DNA of 8,360 nucleotides from Hyphomicrobiales bacterium. GTDB lineage: Bacteria; Pseudomonadota; Alphaproteobacteria; Rhizobiales; UBA4765. The first letter of the stretch is position 1. Each line of letters opens with the position of its first letter. A model generated the notes under the pieces. The model was not told the origin of the DNA, did not search any database, and was given only the letters and a program-made list of their open reading frames with translations. Made by a program: the position numbers and the translations under genes. Below, in pieces: positions 1 to 5,904 of this stretch. Location of the stretch: the NCBI GenBank assembly GCA_027487195.1, contig JAIYEB010000023.1, positions 1 through 8,360 on the forward strand, in the 5' to 3' direction.

Positions 1-12
1 ACACTGCAAGTC

Positions 13-537
13 ATGAAGGCGCTAACGGTCGATATTCGCACCGCAACGGCCTCGGACGCCGAGGCGCTTGCGCACGTCCACGATGCAGCGTGGCAACTGG
101 CCTATCGCGGGATCATTCCAGCGATGCACCTGGAGCGTATGGTGCAAAAGCGCGGGGCGTCCTGGTGGGCTGGTGCGGCCAACCGCTCGCGTGGCGGCAT
201 TCTCGTGCTGGATGTCGGGCGCACCGTGGCGGGATACGCCACCATTGGTCAGGCCCGGGCCGGTCGCTACCACATTGGCGGCCCGTGGGATGGCGAGATC
301 TATGAGCTCTATATTGCGCCGGATTATCAGGGGCTTGGCTTTGGGAGCCGCTTGTTCCGCCGCGCCCGCGAGAAGCTGAGCCAGACAGGGCGCGCACGTA
401 CAGTGGTCTGGGCCCTTGCGGATAATGATCCGGCGATTGCCTTCTACCGCCGCCGCGGTGGCGAACTGGTTGGCCGTGGCCAGGAGCGCTTCGGCGCAAC
501 CAGCCTGCCAAAGCTCGCCTTCGGGTTTGAAGGCTAG
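13..537 (+). CDS. GNAT-family N-acetyltransferase
   Basis: A 174-residue protein of the GCN5-related N-acetyltransferase superfamily, which transfers an acetyl group from acetyl-CoA to an amine. The whole protein is one GNAT domain. Motif A is seen as ELYIAPDYQGLGFGSRLF (about residues 98-115), where QGLGFG (106-111) is the Q-x-x-G-x-G pyrophosphate loop for CoA. Motif B follows as NDPAIAFYRRRGG (138-150). The N-terminal part (about 7-35) is the usual DAEALAHVHDAAW-type alpha1-alpha2 region. The substrate cannot be told from sequence. The ATG used is only 12 bases from the window edge and the frame stays open upstream (T-L-Q-V), so an earlier start is possible. It lies 30 bp upstream of the PLP enzyme gene on the same strand, so the two are probably co-transcribed. 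Family call is firm; function is unknown. Confidence 0.9.
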   Translation: MKALTVDIRTATASDAEALAHVHDAAWQLAYRGIIPAMHLERMVQKRGASWWAGAANRSRGGILVLDVGRTVAGYATIGQARAGRYHIGGPWDGEIYELYIAPDYQGLGFGSRLFRRAREKLSQTGRARTVVWALADNDPAIAFYRRRGGELVGRGQERFGATSLPKLAFGFEG

Positions 538-567
538 TTCCGTTTCGCGTCATCTGGATCCCATGAC

Positions 568-1536
568 ATGACCTTGCCATTTCCGTTGCCGACCTATGCT
601 GACGTCGAGGCCGCTTCGCGTCGGCTGGCGGGCGTCGCAAACCGGACCCCGGTGCTGACCTCGACCTTTGCCAATGAAGCAACGGGCGCAGAGATATTCT
701 TCAAGGCCGAGAACTTCCAACGCATGGGCGCGTTCAAGTTTCGCGGCGGATACAATGCGATCTCGCGACTTGGAGATGATGCAAAGCGGCGCGGGGTACT
801 GGCCTTTTCGTCCGGCAATCATGCCCAGGCCATCGCGCTTTCCGGTCGTCTGTTGCAGGTGCCAACCACGATCCTGATGCCATTGGACGCGCCGGAGATG
901 AAGATCGCGGCCACGCGCGGGTATGGCGCAGAAGTTGTGCTGTTTGATCGCTACAAGGTGAACCGGGAGGAGCTTGCCGCGGAGATGGCGGCTGAGCGCG
1001 GGCTCTCCCTCATTCCGCCCTTCGATCACCCCGATGTTCTGGCCGGTCAGGGAACAGCTGCCAAAGAGCTTATCGAGGATACAGGCCCGCTGGATATGTT
1101 GTTTGTGTGCCTTGGCGGCGGCGGCCTCGTTGCTGGCTGCGCTTTGGCGGCCCACGAACTGTCTCCCGGCATCAAGGTCTATGGCGTCGAGCCCGAGGCA
1201 GGCAATGACGGGCAGCAGAGCTTTCGCTCTGGCCAGATCGTCAAGATTGCGGTTCCAAAGACAATCGCCGACGGCGCGCAGACGGCGGCCCTGTCGCCTC
1301 TCACCTTTGCGCTGATCAGCCGGGATATAGCCGACATCCTGACGGTCAGTGATGCTGAACTTGTTGAGACGATGCGCTTTTTTGGCGCGCGCATGAAGAT
1401 TGTGGTGGAGCCGACGGGGTGCCTTGCTGCTGCGGCAGTCCTGGGTTCAAAGATCCCGGTTCGCGGAAAGCGCGTCGGTGTCATCCTCTCGGGCGGAAAC
1501 GTCGATCTGTCCACCTATGCGCGGCTGGTGGGCTGA
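568..1536 (+). CDS. PLP-dependent threo-3-hydroxyaspartate ammonia-lyase / serine racemase-type enzyme
   Basis: A 322-residue fold-type II PLP enzyme, cytosolic. The Schiff-base lysine is K57 in GAFKFRGGYN. The substrate loop SSGNHAQ (81-87) carries S82, a catalytic serine in eukaryotic serine racemase. A tetraglycine phosphate loop GGGG is at 183-186. GVEPEAGND supplies E208, G212 and D214, the same spacing and numbers I recall for the Mg-binding triad of S. pombe serine racemase. The C-terminus has the SGGN motif and there is no ACT domain, which excludes biosynthetic IlvA. The segments IADGAQT and MKIVVEPTGC fit threo-3-hydroxyaspartate ammonia-lyase (3-hydroxyaspartate to oxaloacetate and ammonia), serine racemase or a catabolic L-threonine/serine dehydratase; sequence alone does not separate these. 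The start is ATG 568, because ATG 563 hits a stop after two codons. It sits 30 bp after the GNAT gene and is convergent with the Lrp gene, 33 bp away. No other beta-hydroxyaspartate cycle gene is present. Confidence 0.9.
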   Translation: MTLPFPLPTYADVEAASRRLAGVANRTPVLTSTFANEATGAEIFFKAENFQRMGAFKFRGGYNAISRLGDDAKRRGVLAFSSGNHAQAIALSGRLLQVPTTILMPLDAPEMKIAATRGYGAEVVLFDRYKVNREELAAEMAAERGLSLIPPFDHPDVLAGQGTAAKELIEDTGPLDMLFVCLGGGGLVAGCALAAHELSPGIKVYGVEPEAGNDGQQSFRSGQIVKIAVPKTIADGAQTAALSPLTFALISRDIADILTVSDAELVETMRFFGARMKIVVEPTGCLAAAAVLGSKIPVRGKRVGVILSGGNVDLSTYARLVG

Positions 1537-1569
1537 GGGGCGTCCTGTTCCCGGGGTCTGACGAACTCT

Positions 1570-2055
1570 TCAGCGCCTGGCCTTCAGCGGCAGGGTGCCA
1601 TCGCCCTTGAGCGTATCCAGCACGATCGACGAGCGCACTGTGGCAACCGCTTCATGCGGCAGCAACTCGTCGTTCAGCAGTCGCGAGAGTGCGGCAAGAT
1701 CGCGAACGATGACCTTCAGCAGATAGTCCGCCTCGCCTGTCAGCGAGTGGGCTTCCTGGACTGGTTCGAGCGCGATGATCAGATCGCGGAATCGTCGCGC
1801 GTTCTCGCGGCTGTGAGCCGCCAGCGCAACACGGACAAAGGCTGTCACGCCAAACCCCAGGGCAGGCGCGTTCAGTTCGGCCCGGTAGCGACGGATGATG
1901 CCAAGATTTTCGAGCCGCGCGCGCCGGCGCGAACACTGCGAGGCCGATAGGGCCACACTCTGAGCCAGTTGCTGGTTCGTCAGCGCGCCGTTGCGATCCA
2001 GCAACGCAAGGAGTTTAAGGTCGAAGGCATCTATCTCGGCGCTTTCTTGCATCAT
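1570..2055 (-). CDS. Lrp/AsnC-family transcriptional regulator
   Basis: A 161-residue regulator of normal Lrp/AsnC length. Residues about 9-60 form the winged helix-turn-helix (DAFDLKLLALLDRNGALTNQ, then SASQCSRRRARLENLGII). Residues about 65-150 form the RAM ligand-binding/oligomerisation domain, with the typical HSLTGEADYLLKVIVRDL stretch. Members form dimers to octamers and usually sense an amino acid. I chose ATG 2055, preceded by GGAA with a 7-base gap; the adjacent ATG 2052 would also serve. The frame opens to 2154, but that stretch has no family similarity and would place the intergenic inverted repeat inside the coding region. The gene is divergent from HPPD, an arrangement that suggests control of HPPD in response to tyrosine, phenylalanine or a breakdown product, and autoregulation. 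The effector is inferred, not seen. Confidence 0.92.
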   Translation of the reverse strand: MMQESAEIDAFDLKLLALLDRNGALTNQQLAQSVALSASQCSRRRARLENLGIIRRYRAELNAPALGFGVTAFVRVALAAHSRENARRFRDLIIALEPVQEAHSLTGEADYLLKVIVRDLAALSRLLNDELLPHEAVATVRSSIVLDTLKGDGTLPLKARR

Positions 2056-2067
2056 ATCATTATTCCA

Positions 2068-2114
2068 TGCGCATTCGATGCAATTCAAGATCAAAACGTG
2101 CATCGAGATGCGCA
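2068..2114. repeat. Inverted repeat, probable Lrp-type operator
   Basis: The left arm TGCGCATTCGATGCA (2068-2082) and the right arm TGCATCGAGATGCGCA (2099-2114) are reverse complements over 14 bases, TGCGCAT plus CGATGCA, with a one-base length difference in the middle. The 16-base spacer (2083-2098) has 11 A/T. Each arm contains its own small dyad, GCAT-N3-ATGC on the left (2071-2081) and GCATC-GA-GATGC on the right (2100-2111), with centres about 30 bp apart, close to three helical turns. The left arm starts 13 bp upstream of the Lrp start; the right arm ends 63 bp upstream of the HPPD start. Paired sites flanking an AT-rich bendable spacer suit cooperative binding by an Lrp octamer. The repeat is directly visible; binding is inferred. 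It could also fold as a hairpin in a leader transcript. Confidence 0.7.
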
Positions 2115-2166
2115 CAGCGTGCGTGCCAAATCTGGCATACCACGACTGTCGCATTCATCACGCTCC

Positions 2167-2172
2167 GGAGAG
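2167..2172 (+). promoter_or_regulatory. Ribosome binding site for HPPD
   Basis: GGAGAG lies 4 bases before ATG 2177. It decides the start, because the HPPD reading frame is open much further upstream (to 1991), through the whole intergenic region and into the Lrp gene. Confidence 0.75.
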
Positions 2173-2176
2173 CCCC

Positions 2177-3316
2177 ATGGGTCCGTTTCCTTTCGATGCA
2201 GCACCTCCCGTCGTTTCCACCGCCAACCCGATGGGTACGGACGGCTTCGAGTTCGTAGAGTTTGCGCATCCCGATCCAAACGAGCTTGATCGTGTCTTCC
2301 GGATGATGGGGTTTACGCCCGTTGCGCGTCACCGCTCCAAGCAGGTCACGCTCTATCGTCAGGGTGATGTGAACTACGTGGTCAATGCGGAGCCGGACAG
2401 CTTTGCCCAGGGCTTTGCCCGCGCTCACGGGCCCTGCGCCTGCGCCATGGGCTTTCGGGTTGTCGATGCAGCTGCAGCGTACGCACGTGCAATCGCGCTT
2501 GGCGCTGAACCTTTCACTGAGGGCCGCGTTGGTCCGATGGAGCTCAACATCCCAGCCATTCGTGGCATTGGCGGGTCGCTGATCTATTTTGTGGATCGTT
2601 ACGGCGCCAAGGGCTCGATCTGGGACATCGACTTCGTTTGGACAGGTGAGCGCGATCCAAAGCCAGAAGCTGCGGGCCTGCATTACCTCGACCATCTGAC
2701 CCACAATGTGAACCGTGGCCGGATGGATTACTGGGCTGGTTTCTACGAGAAGCTCTTCAATTTCCGCGAGATCCGCTTCTTCAACATTGAAGGCAAGGTG
2801 ACGGGGCTGATTTCGCGCGCTTTGACATCGCCATGCGGCAAGATCCGCATCCCGATCAATGAGAGCCTCGATGACAAGAGCCAGATCGAGGAATATCTGC
2901 GCCAGTATGGCGGCGAGGGCATCCAGCACATCGCCTGCGGTTCCCGTGACATCTATTCAAGCGTCGAGACGCTGCGCGCCAATGGCCTGCCCTTTATGCC
3001 GGCGCCGCCGGCGACCTATTACGAGCGTGTTGATGGCCGGGTTCCCGGGCATGGCGAACCGGTCGAGCGCATGAAGGCGAATGGCATCCTGATCGATGGC
3101 GAGGGCGCTGTTGCGCTTGGCCAGAAGGAAGGGCGCATGTCAAAAGTGCTGTTGCAGATTTTTTCCGGCACGCTGCTTGGTCCGATCTTCTTCGAGTTTA
3201 TCCAGCGCAAGGGCGATGAAGGCTTTGGAGAGGGCAATTTCCGCGCACTTTTTGAATCAATTGAGGAAGATCAGATCCGTCGTGGCGTGATCGACGCCCC
3301 GGTGGCTGCCGCCTAA
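2177..3316 (+). CDS. hppD: 4-hydroxyphenylpyruvate dioxygenase
   Basis: A 379-residue non-haem Fe(II) enzyme that converts 4-hydroxyphenylpyruvate to homogentisate with O2 and loss of CO2, the second step of tyrosine breakdown, in the cytosol. It has two vicinal-oxygen-chelate domains. The N-terminal one (about 20-150) begins GTDGFEFVEFAHPDP, and the C-terminal one (about 165-355) holds the metal site. The 2-His-1-Glu ligands are H173 in LDHLTHNV, H251 in GIQHIAC and E340 in IFFEFIQR. The family's C-terminal signature GDEGFGEGNF then FRALFESIEEDQIRRGV is intact. The start is ATG 2177, with GGAGAG 4 bases upstream. It is divergent from the Lrp gene, which probably regulates it, and is followed 64 bp later by the sugar-acid aldolase gene. 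No other homogentisate-pathway gene is in the window, so the rest must be elsewhere, unless the product feeds pyomelanin. Identification is very secure. Confidence 0.98.
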   Translation: MGPFPFDAAPPVVSTANPMGTDGFEFVEFAHPDPNELDRVFRMMGFTPVARHRSKQVTLYRQGDVNYVVNAEPDSFAQGFARAHGPCACAMGFRVVDAAAAYARAIALGAEPFTEGRVGPMELNIPAIRGIGGSLIYFVDRYGAKGSIWDIDFVWTGERDPKPEAAGLHYLDHLTHNVNRGRMDYWAGFYEKLFNFREIRFFNIEGKVTGLISRALTSPCGKIRIPINESLDDKSQIEEYLRQYGGEGIQHIACGSRDIYSSVETLRANGLPFMPAPPATYYERVDGRVPGHGEPVERMKANGILIDGEGAVALGQKEGRMSKVLLQIFSGTLLGPIFFEFIQRKGDEGFGEGNFRALFESIEEDQIRRGVIDAPVAAA

Positions 3317-3380
3317 ATTTGCTTCAGAAGTAGCGCAGGGCGGTTGCGCGCAAGCCACGCTGGTGTAGCGTCGCGCGCTG
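3317..3380 (+). promoter_or_regulatory. hppD-dgoA intergenic region with short palindrome
   Basis: This 64-bp gap precedes the sugar-acid operon. It contains the perfect 10-bp palindrome TTGCGCGCAA (3344-3353), flanked by GG and GCC and, further out, by CAG and CTG, so the dyad is about 27 bp with one base out of register. It could be the operator of the SorC regulator or a weak hairpin between the genes. No T-run follows, so it is not a standard terminator. No clear -35/-10 promoter was found, so read-through from hppD remains possible. Confidence 0.4.
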
Positions 3381-4040
3381 ATGACCCTTTCTGCCGCAGA
3401 CCGCCTGACCAAGAACCGCACTGCATTCAGCGCAGCCTTTGCTGCTTTGCCAGTGGTGGCCATCCTGCGTGGCCTGATGCCGTCCGAGGCTGTCGACGTG
3501 GCCCGGGCGCTGGTCGATGCGGGTATTGGGCTGATCGAAGTCCCGATGAATTCGCCTGATGCGCCCACATCGATCGGGCGCATGGTCGAGGCGCTTGGCG
3601 ATGCGGCCTTTATCGGCGCAGGGACAGTTTTGACACCGCTTGAGGCCGAACGCGTTGCCCGACGTGGGGCGCGGTTTGCCGTCGCGCCCAACTGTGATCC
3701 CGTTGTGATCCGCGCAGCGCACGCTGAAGGTCTCGTGATGTTGCCGGGGGTGTTCACCCCGAGCGAAGCGTTTACCGCCCTTGCCGCCGGCGCGGATGGT
3801 CTGAAGCTTTTTCCGGCGGAGGGGCTGTCGCCCCCCATCATCAAGGCCATGCGTGCGGTTTTGCCGAAGGGCACGCTGCTTGTCGCTGTCGGTGGTGTCG
3901 GGGCCGAGACAGCGGGCCCGTGGCGGGCTGCCGGCATCGATGGCATTGGCGTTGGTTCAGCGCTGTTTCAGCCAGGACGAACGGCCGATGAAGTGGGGTC
4001 GCGCGCACGCGCCGTGGTCTCGGCCTGGAGAGCTGCGTGA
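3381..4040 (+). CDS. dgoA: 2-dehydro-3-deoxy-6-phosphogalactonate aldolase (KDPGal aldolase)
   Basis: A 219-residue class I (Schiff-base) aldolase of the KDPG/KDPGal family, a cytosolic TIM barrel. It splits 2-keto-3-deoxy-6-phosphogalactonate to pyruvate and D-glyceraldehyde 3-phosphate. Key residues are the general acid/base E53 in IEVPMNSP, T82 in GAGTVL and the Schiff-base lysine K142 in GLKLFPAEG; PGVFTPSEAF (122-131) and AVGGVGAE complete the active site. The IEVPMNSP and GLKLFPAE forms resemble DgoA more than the KDPG aldolase Eda. The catalytic residues sit about 16 positions later than in E. coli DgoA as I remember it, so the N-terminus is slightly extended. An in-frame TAG at 3366-3368 fixes ATG 3381 as the first ATG, although no good ribosome site precedes it. 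The stop overlaps the next gene's GTG. KDPG cleavage by the same enzyme cannot be excluded. Confidence 0.9.
   Translation: MTLSAADRLTKNRTAFSAAFAALPVVAILRGLMPSEAVDVARALVDAGIGLIEVPMNSPDAPTSIGRMVEALGDAAFIGAGTVLTPLEAERVARRGARFAVAPNCDPVVIRAAHAEGLVMLPGVFTPSEAFTALAAGADGLKLFPAEGLSPPIIKAMRAVLPKGTLLVAVGGVGAETAGPWRAAGIDGIGVGSALFQPGRTADEVGSRARAVVSAWRAA
4027..4040 (+). promoter_or_regulatory. Ribosome binding site and GTGA overlap, dgoA to sorC-type gene
   Basis: GGAG at 4027-4030 (followed by AG) lies 6 bases before GTG 4037. The start GTG (4037-4039) overlaps the upstream TGA (4038-4040) as GTGA. This decides the GTG start and indicates translational coupling. Confidence 0.8.
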
Positions 4041-5017
4041 CGCTTGTTCCCGAACGCGCTGTTGATGATGATGCCGAAGCCATGGTGCGCGCCGCCTGGT
4101 TCTATTTCGTGGGCGGCCTAAACCAGTCCGAGATTGCCGACAGGCTTGGCCTGACCAGGCTCAAGGTCAACCGGTTGATCGCGCAGGCGCGCGAAGGCGG
4201 GCATGTCGCCATTCGGATCACACACCCGTCCGCACGGTTGATGGAACTTGAGCACCGGTTTGCCACGAGCTTCGGTCTTGATCGCGCCCGCATCGTGCCA
4301 GCGCTCGGGCCAGACAGCGAAACAGGCGATGCCGCTGCCGACCGGCGCGCGGTTGCCATTGCCGGTGCCGCCCATCTTGAAGCCGTTCTTGCAGCAAGAC
4401 CCGACGCCGTCGTTGGTGTGGGATGGGGCGGGACAGTTGGCGAAATGGTTGGCCAGGTCGCAGCTCTCAATGCGCCGCGGGCAACGTTTGTGTCGCTGAT
4501 GGGCTCGCTTACACGCCAGGCCGCTGCCAACCCGTTTGAAAGCGTGTTGAAGCTTGCTGAAAAGACCAGCGGCGCAGCCCACTTCCTCGCCGCGCCCACG
4601 ATGGCAGATACGCTGGCCGACCGTCAGGTCTTTCTGGCCCAGCGCACCGTTCGCGACACGCTTGCCATTGCGGAGCGGGCCGACATCCATCTCGTTGGTG
4701 TGACCGAGGCATCGCGCCGGTCATTCCTCCTGACCCAGGCCATCGTCACCCCGGATGAAATGAGCGATGCCGAAGCCCATGGCGCCGTTGGATCGTTCGT
4801 TGGGCTGTTCTTTGACCAGCATGGTCAGGTGATCGATTGCGACGTCAACCGCCGGCGCATCGGTGTTGAGCCTGCCGTCCTTCTGCAGAAAAAGGTCACG
4901 GCGCTGGTCTCCGGGCTCGTCAAGCGCGATGCGCTTCTTGCGGCGTTGCGCGGCAGGCTGATTGGCAGCCTCGTGACCGATGAGGTTCTTGCCCGAGCGG
5001 TGCTGGAGGCGATGTGA
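4037..5017 (+). CDS. SorC-family sugar-responsive transcriptional regulator
   Basis: A 326-residue protein with the SorC/DeoR-CggR layout: an N-terminal helix-turn-helix (about 28-52, LNQSEIADRLGLTRLKVNRL) and a sugar-phosphate-binding domain (about 60-320). Family marks in the latter include the loop VVGVGWGGTVGEMV and the late motif GAVGSFVGLFFDQHGQ. SorC proteins are usually tetramers that repress or activate the sugar operon they sit in and bind a phosphorylated sugar or sugar acid. The preserved ligand domain argues that it is a live sensor. The start is GTG 4037, overlapping the dgoA stop; the next in-frame ATG (4082) would cut into the segment before the recognition helix. It is encoded within the operon it probably controls, and the likely effector is a substrate or product of the neighbouring kinase or aldolases. 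The operator is not known; the palindrome at 3344-3353 is one candidate. Confidence 0.92.
   Translation: MTLVPERAVDDDAEAMVRAAWFYFVGGLNQSEIADRLGLTRLKVNRLIAQAREGGHVAIRITHPSARLMELEHRFATSFGLDRARIVPALGPDSETGDAAADRRAVAIAGAAHLEAVLAARPDAVVGVGWGGTVGEMVGQVAALNAPRATFVSLMGSLTRQAAANPFESVLKLAEKTSGAAHFLAAPTMADTLADRQVFLAQRTVRDTLAIAERADIHLVGVTEASRRSFLLTQAIVTPDEMSDAEAHGAVGSFVGLFFDQHGQVIDCDVNRRRIGVEPAVLLQKKVTALVSGLVKRDALLAALRGRLIGSLVTDEVLARAVLEAM
5005..5017 (+). promoter_or_regulatory. Ribosome binding site and GTGA overlap, sorC-type gene to kinase gene
   Basis: GGAGG (5005-5009) lies 4 bases before GTG 5014, which overlaps the upstream TGA (5015-5017) as GTGA. The ATG at 5012 is followed directly by TGA and cannot be used, so GTG is the only sensible start. 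Confidence 0.8.
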
Positions 5018-5904
5018 TTATCGTCCTTGGATCGATCAATCTCGATATCGTTGTGCCAGTCGAACGCTGCCCGCGACCGGGAGAAACCATCAAGGGTGGC
5101 GACGTGCGCTATCTGCCCGGCGGCAAGGGCGCAAACCAGGCGCTTGCGGCCCGAAAGCTTGGCGCGACTGTGCGCATGGTCGGTGCGGTGGGGCGGGATG
5201 CAGCGGCGGGAATTGCGTTATCAGGGCTGCGCCTGTCCGGGGTTGATTGCAGCAGCGTTGTCGAAAGCGAGCGGCCAACAGGCGTTGCAACCATCGCGGT
5301 GGGTGCAGATGGCGAGAACCTGATCGTTGTTGCGCCGGGCGCCAATGCCGATGTCAGCGTCGCCCATGCTGATGCGCTCGATCTCGCAGCGCAGGATCTC
5401 TTGGTCCTGCAGATGGAGATTCCAGCCGAGAGCGTTGTCGCAGCGCTCACGCATGCCAGAGCGCGCGGCGCACGGACCATTCTCAATCTTGCCCCGGCTG
5501 TTCCGCTTGCGGACGAGGTTCTGCGGCTCGCCCATGTTCTGGTTGTCAACGAAAGCGAAGCCGCGACACTGGCGGATGGCGTCATGCCAGAGGCGCTGGC
5601 AAATACACTGTCGCGGCGGCTTGGCATTGCGGTCATCGTGACTGCGGGTGGCGAAGGGGCTGTATGCGCCCGGGATGGCAAAACCTTCGCTGTCCCCGCC
5701 CCGAAAGTCGCGGTTGTCGATACGACGGGAGCAGGCGATGCATTCGTCGGCGCTCTCGCGCAGGCCCTTGATGCGGGTCACGACCTTCCCGCTGGCCTCG
5801 CGCGCGCCGTTGCTGCAGCCTCGCTCGCCTGCACCGGGTTTGGCGCACAATCTGCCTTGCCTGATCAAAATACCCTGTCCCTTATCCTTGGAGAATCCCT
5901 GTGA
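5014..5904 (+). CDS. Ribokinase-like PfkB-family carbohydrate kinase
   Basis: A 296-residue ATP-dependent sugar kinase of the ribokinase branch of the PfkB family, cytosolic. The N-terminal strand GSINLD (6-11) and the PfkB signature 1 loop PGGKGANQA (35-43) bind the sugar. The C-terminal signature DTTGAGDAF (236-244) forms the anion hole, with D242 as the catalytic base. NLAPAVPL and VVNESEA in the middle are also ribokinase-like. Overall it resembles RbsK more than 2-keto-3-deoxygluconate kinase, yet no ribose genes are nearby. Placed between a SorC regulator and two keto-deoxy-acid aldolases, it may phosphorylate a 2-keto-3-deoxy sugar acid to make the DgoA substrate, replacing the unrelated DgoK. 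Alternatively it phosphorylates a pentose or other sugar. Start GTG 5014 and stop TGA 5902-5904 both overlap neighbouring genes. Family secure; substrate open. Confidence 0.92.
   Translation: MIIVLGSINLDIVVPVERCPRPGETIKGGDVRYLPGGKGANQALAARKLGATVRMVGAVGRDAAAGIALSGLRLSGVDCSSVVESERPTGVATIAVGADGENLIVVAPGANADVSVAHADALDLAAQDLLVLQMEIPAESVVAALTHARARGARTILNLAPAVPLADEVLRLAHVLVVNESEAATLADGVMPEALANTLSRRLGIAVIVTAGGEGAVCARDGKTFAVPAPKVAVVDTTGAGDAFVGALAQALDAGHDLPAGLARAVAAASLACTGFGAQSALPDQNTLSLILGESL
5890..5904 (+). promoter_or_regulatory. Ribosome binding site and GTGA overlap, kinase to aldolase gene
   Basis: GGAG (5890-5893) lies 7 bases before GTG 5901, which overlaps the kinase TGA (5902-5904) as GTGA. 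This is the third identical junction in the block and favours GTG 5901 over the in-frame ATG at 5919. Confidence 0.8.

Larger units (their letters stand above)
2055..2176. promoter_or_regulatory. Divergent lrp-hppD intergenic region
   Basis: This 121-bp stretch between the divergent Lrp and HPPD start codons must carry both promoters. It is AT-richer in the middle than its surroundings. It holds the long inverted repeat at 2068-2114 and a shorter dyad, TGCCA-AATC-TGGCA, at 2124-2137. I could not find a convincing -35/-10 pair for either direction. That is compatible with regulator-dependent promoters but proves nothing. Confidence 0.7.

Noticed and set aside
550..1155. A 201-codon minus-strand frame opposite the PLP lyase
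   Set aside because: Antisense to a gene with an intact catalytic set; the composition shows no protein family features.
568..1536. Member of a beta-hydroxyaspartate cycle cluster
   Set aside because: The aminotransferase, aldolase and imine reductase genes of that cluster are not in the window, so pathway membership cannot be claimed.
1537..1569. Bidirectional terminator between the convergent PLP lyase and Lrp genes
   Set aside because: Only a short CCCGGGG-type palindrome is visible, with no stem of useful length and no T-run.
2056..2154. N-terminal extension of the Lrp protein by 33 codons
   Set aside because: It does not resemble the family, would make the protein unusually long, and would place the inverted repeat inside the gene. 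ATG 2055 has GGAA at proper distance.
2131..2155. Sigma-54 type promoter (TGGCA...GC) before hppD
   Set aside because: The TGGCA element is present, but the GC element is not at the required spacing.
1991..2176. N-terminal extension of HPPD by 62 codons
   Set aside because: The frame is open, but the extension runs antisense to the Lrp gene and through the operator region, shows no family similarity, and ATG 2177 has a good ribosome site.
4102..4690. Long minus-strand reading frames opposite the SorC-type gene (and similar ones opposite the kinase)
   Set aside because: They are typical antisense shadows in GC-rich DNA: no recognisable domains, no ribosome sites, and they overlap well-supported genes completely.
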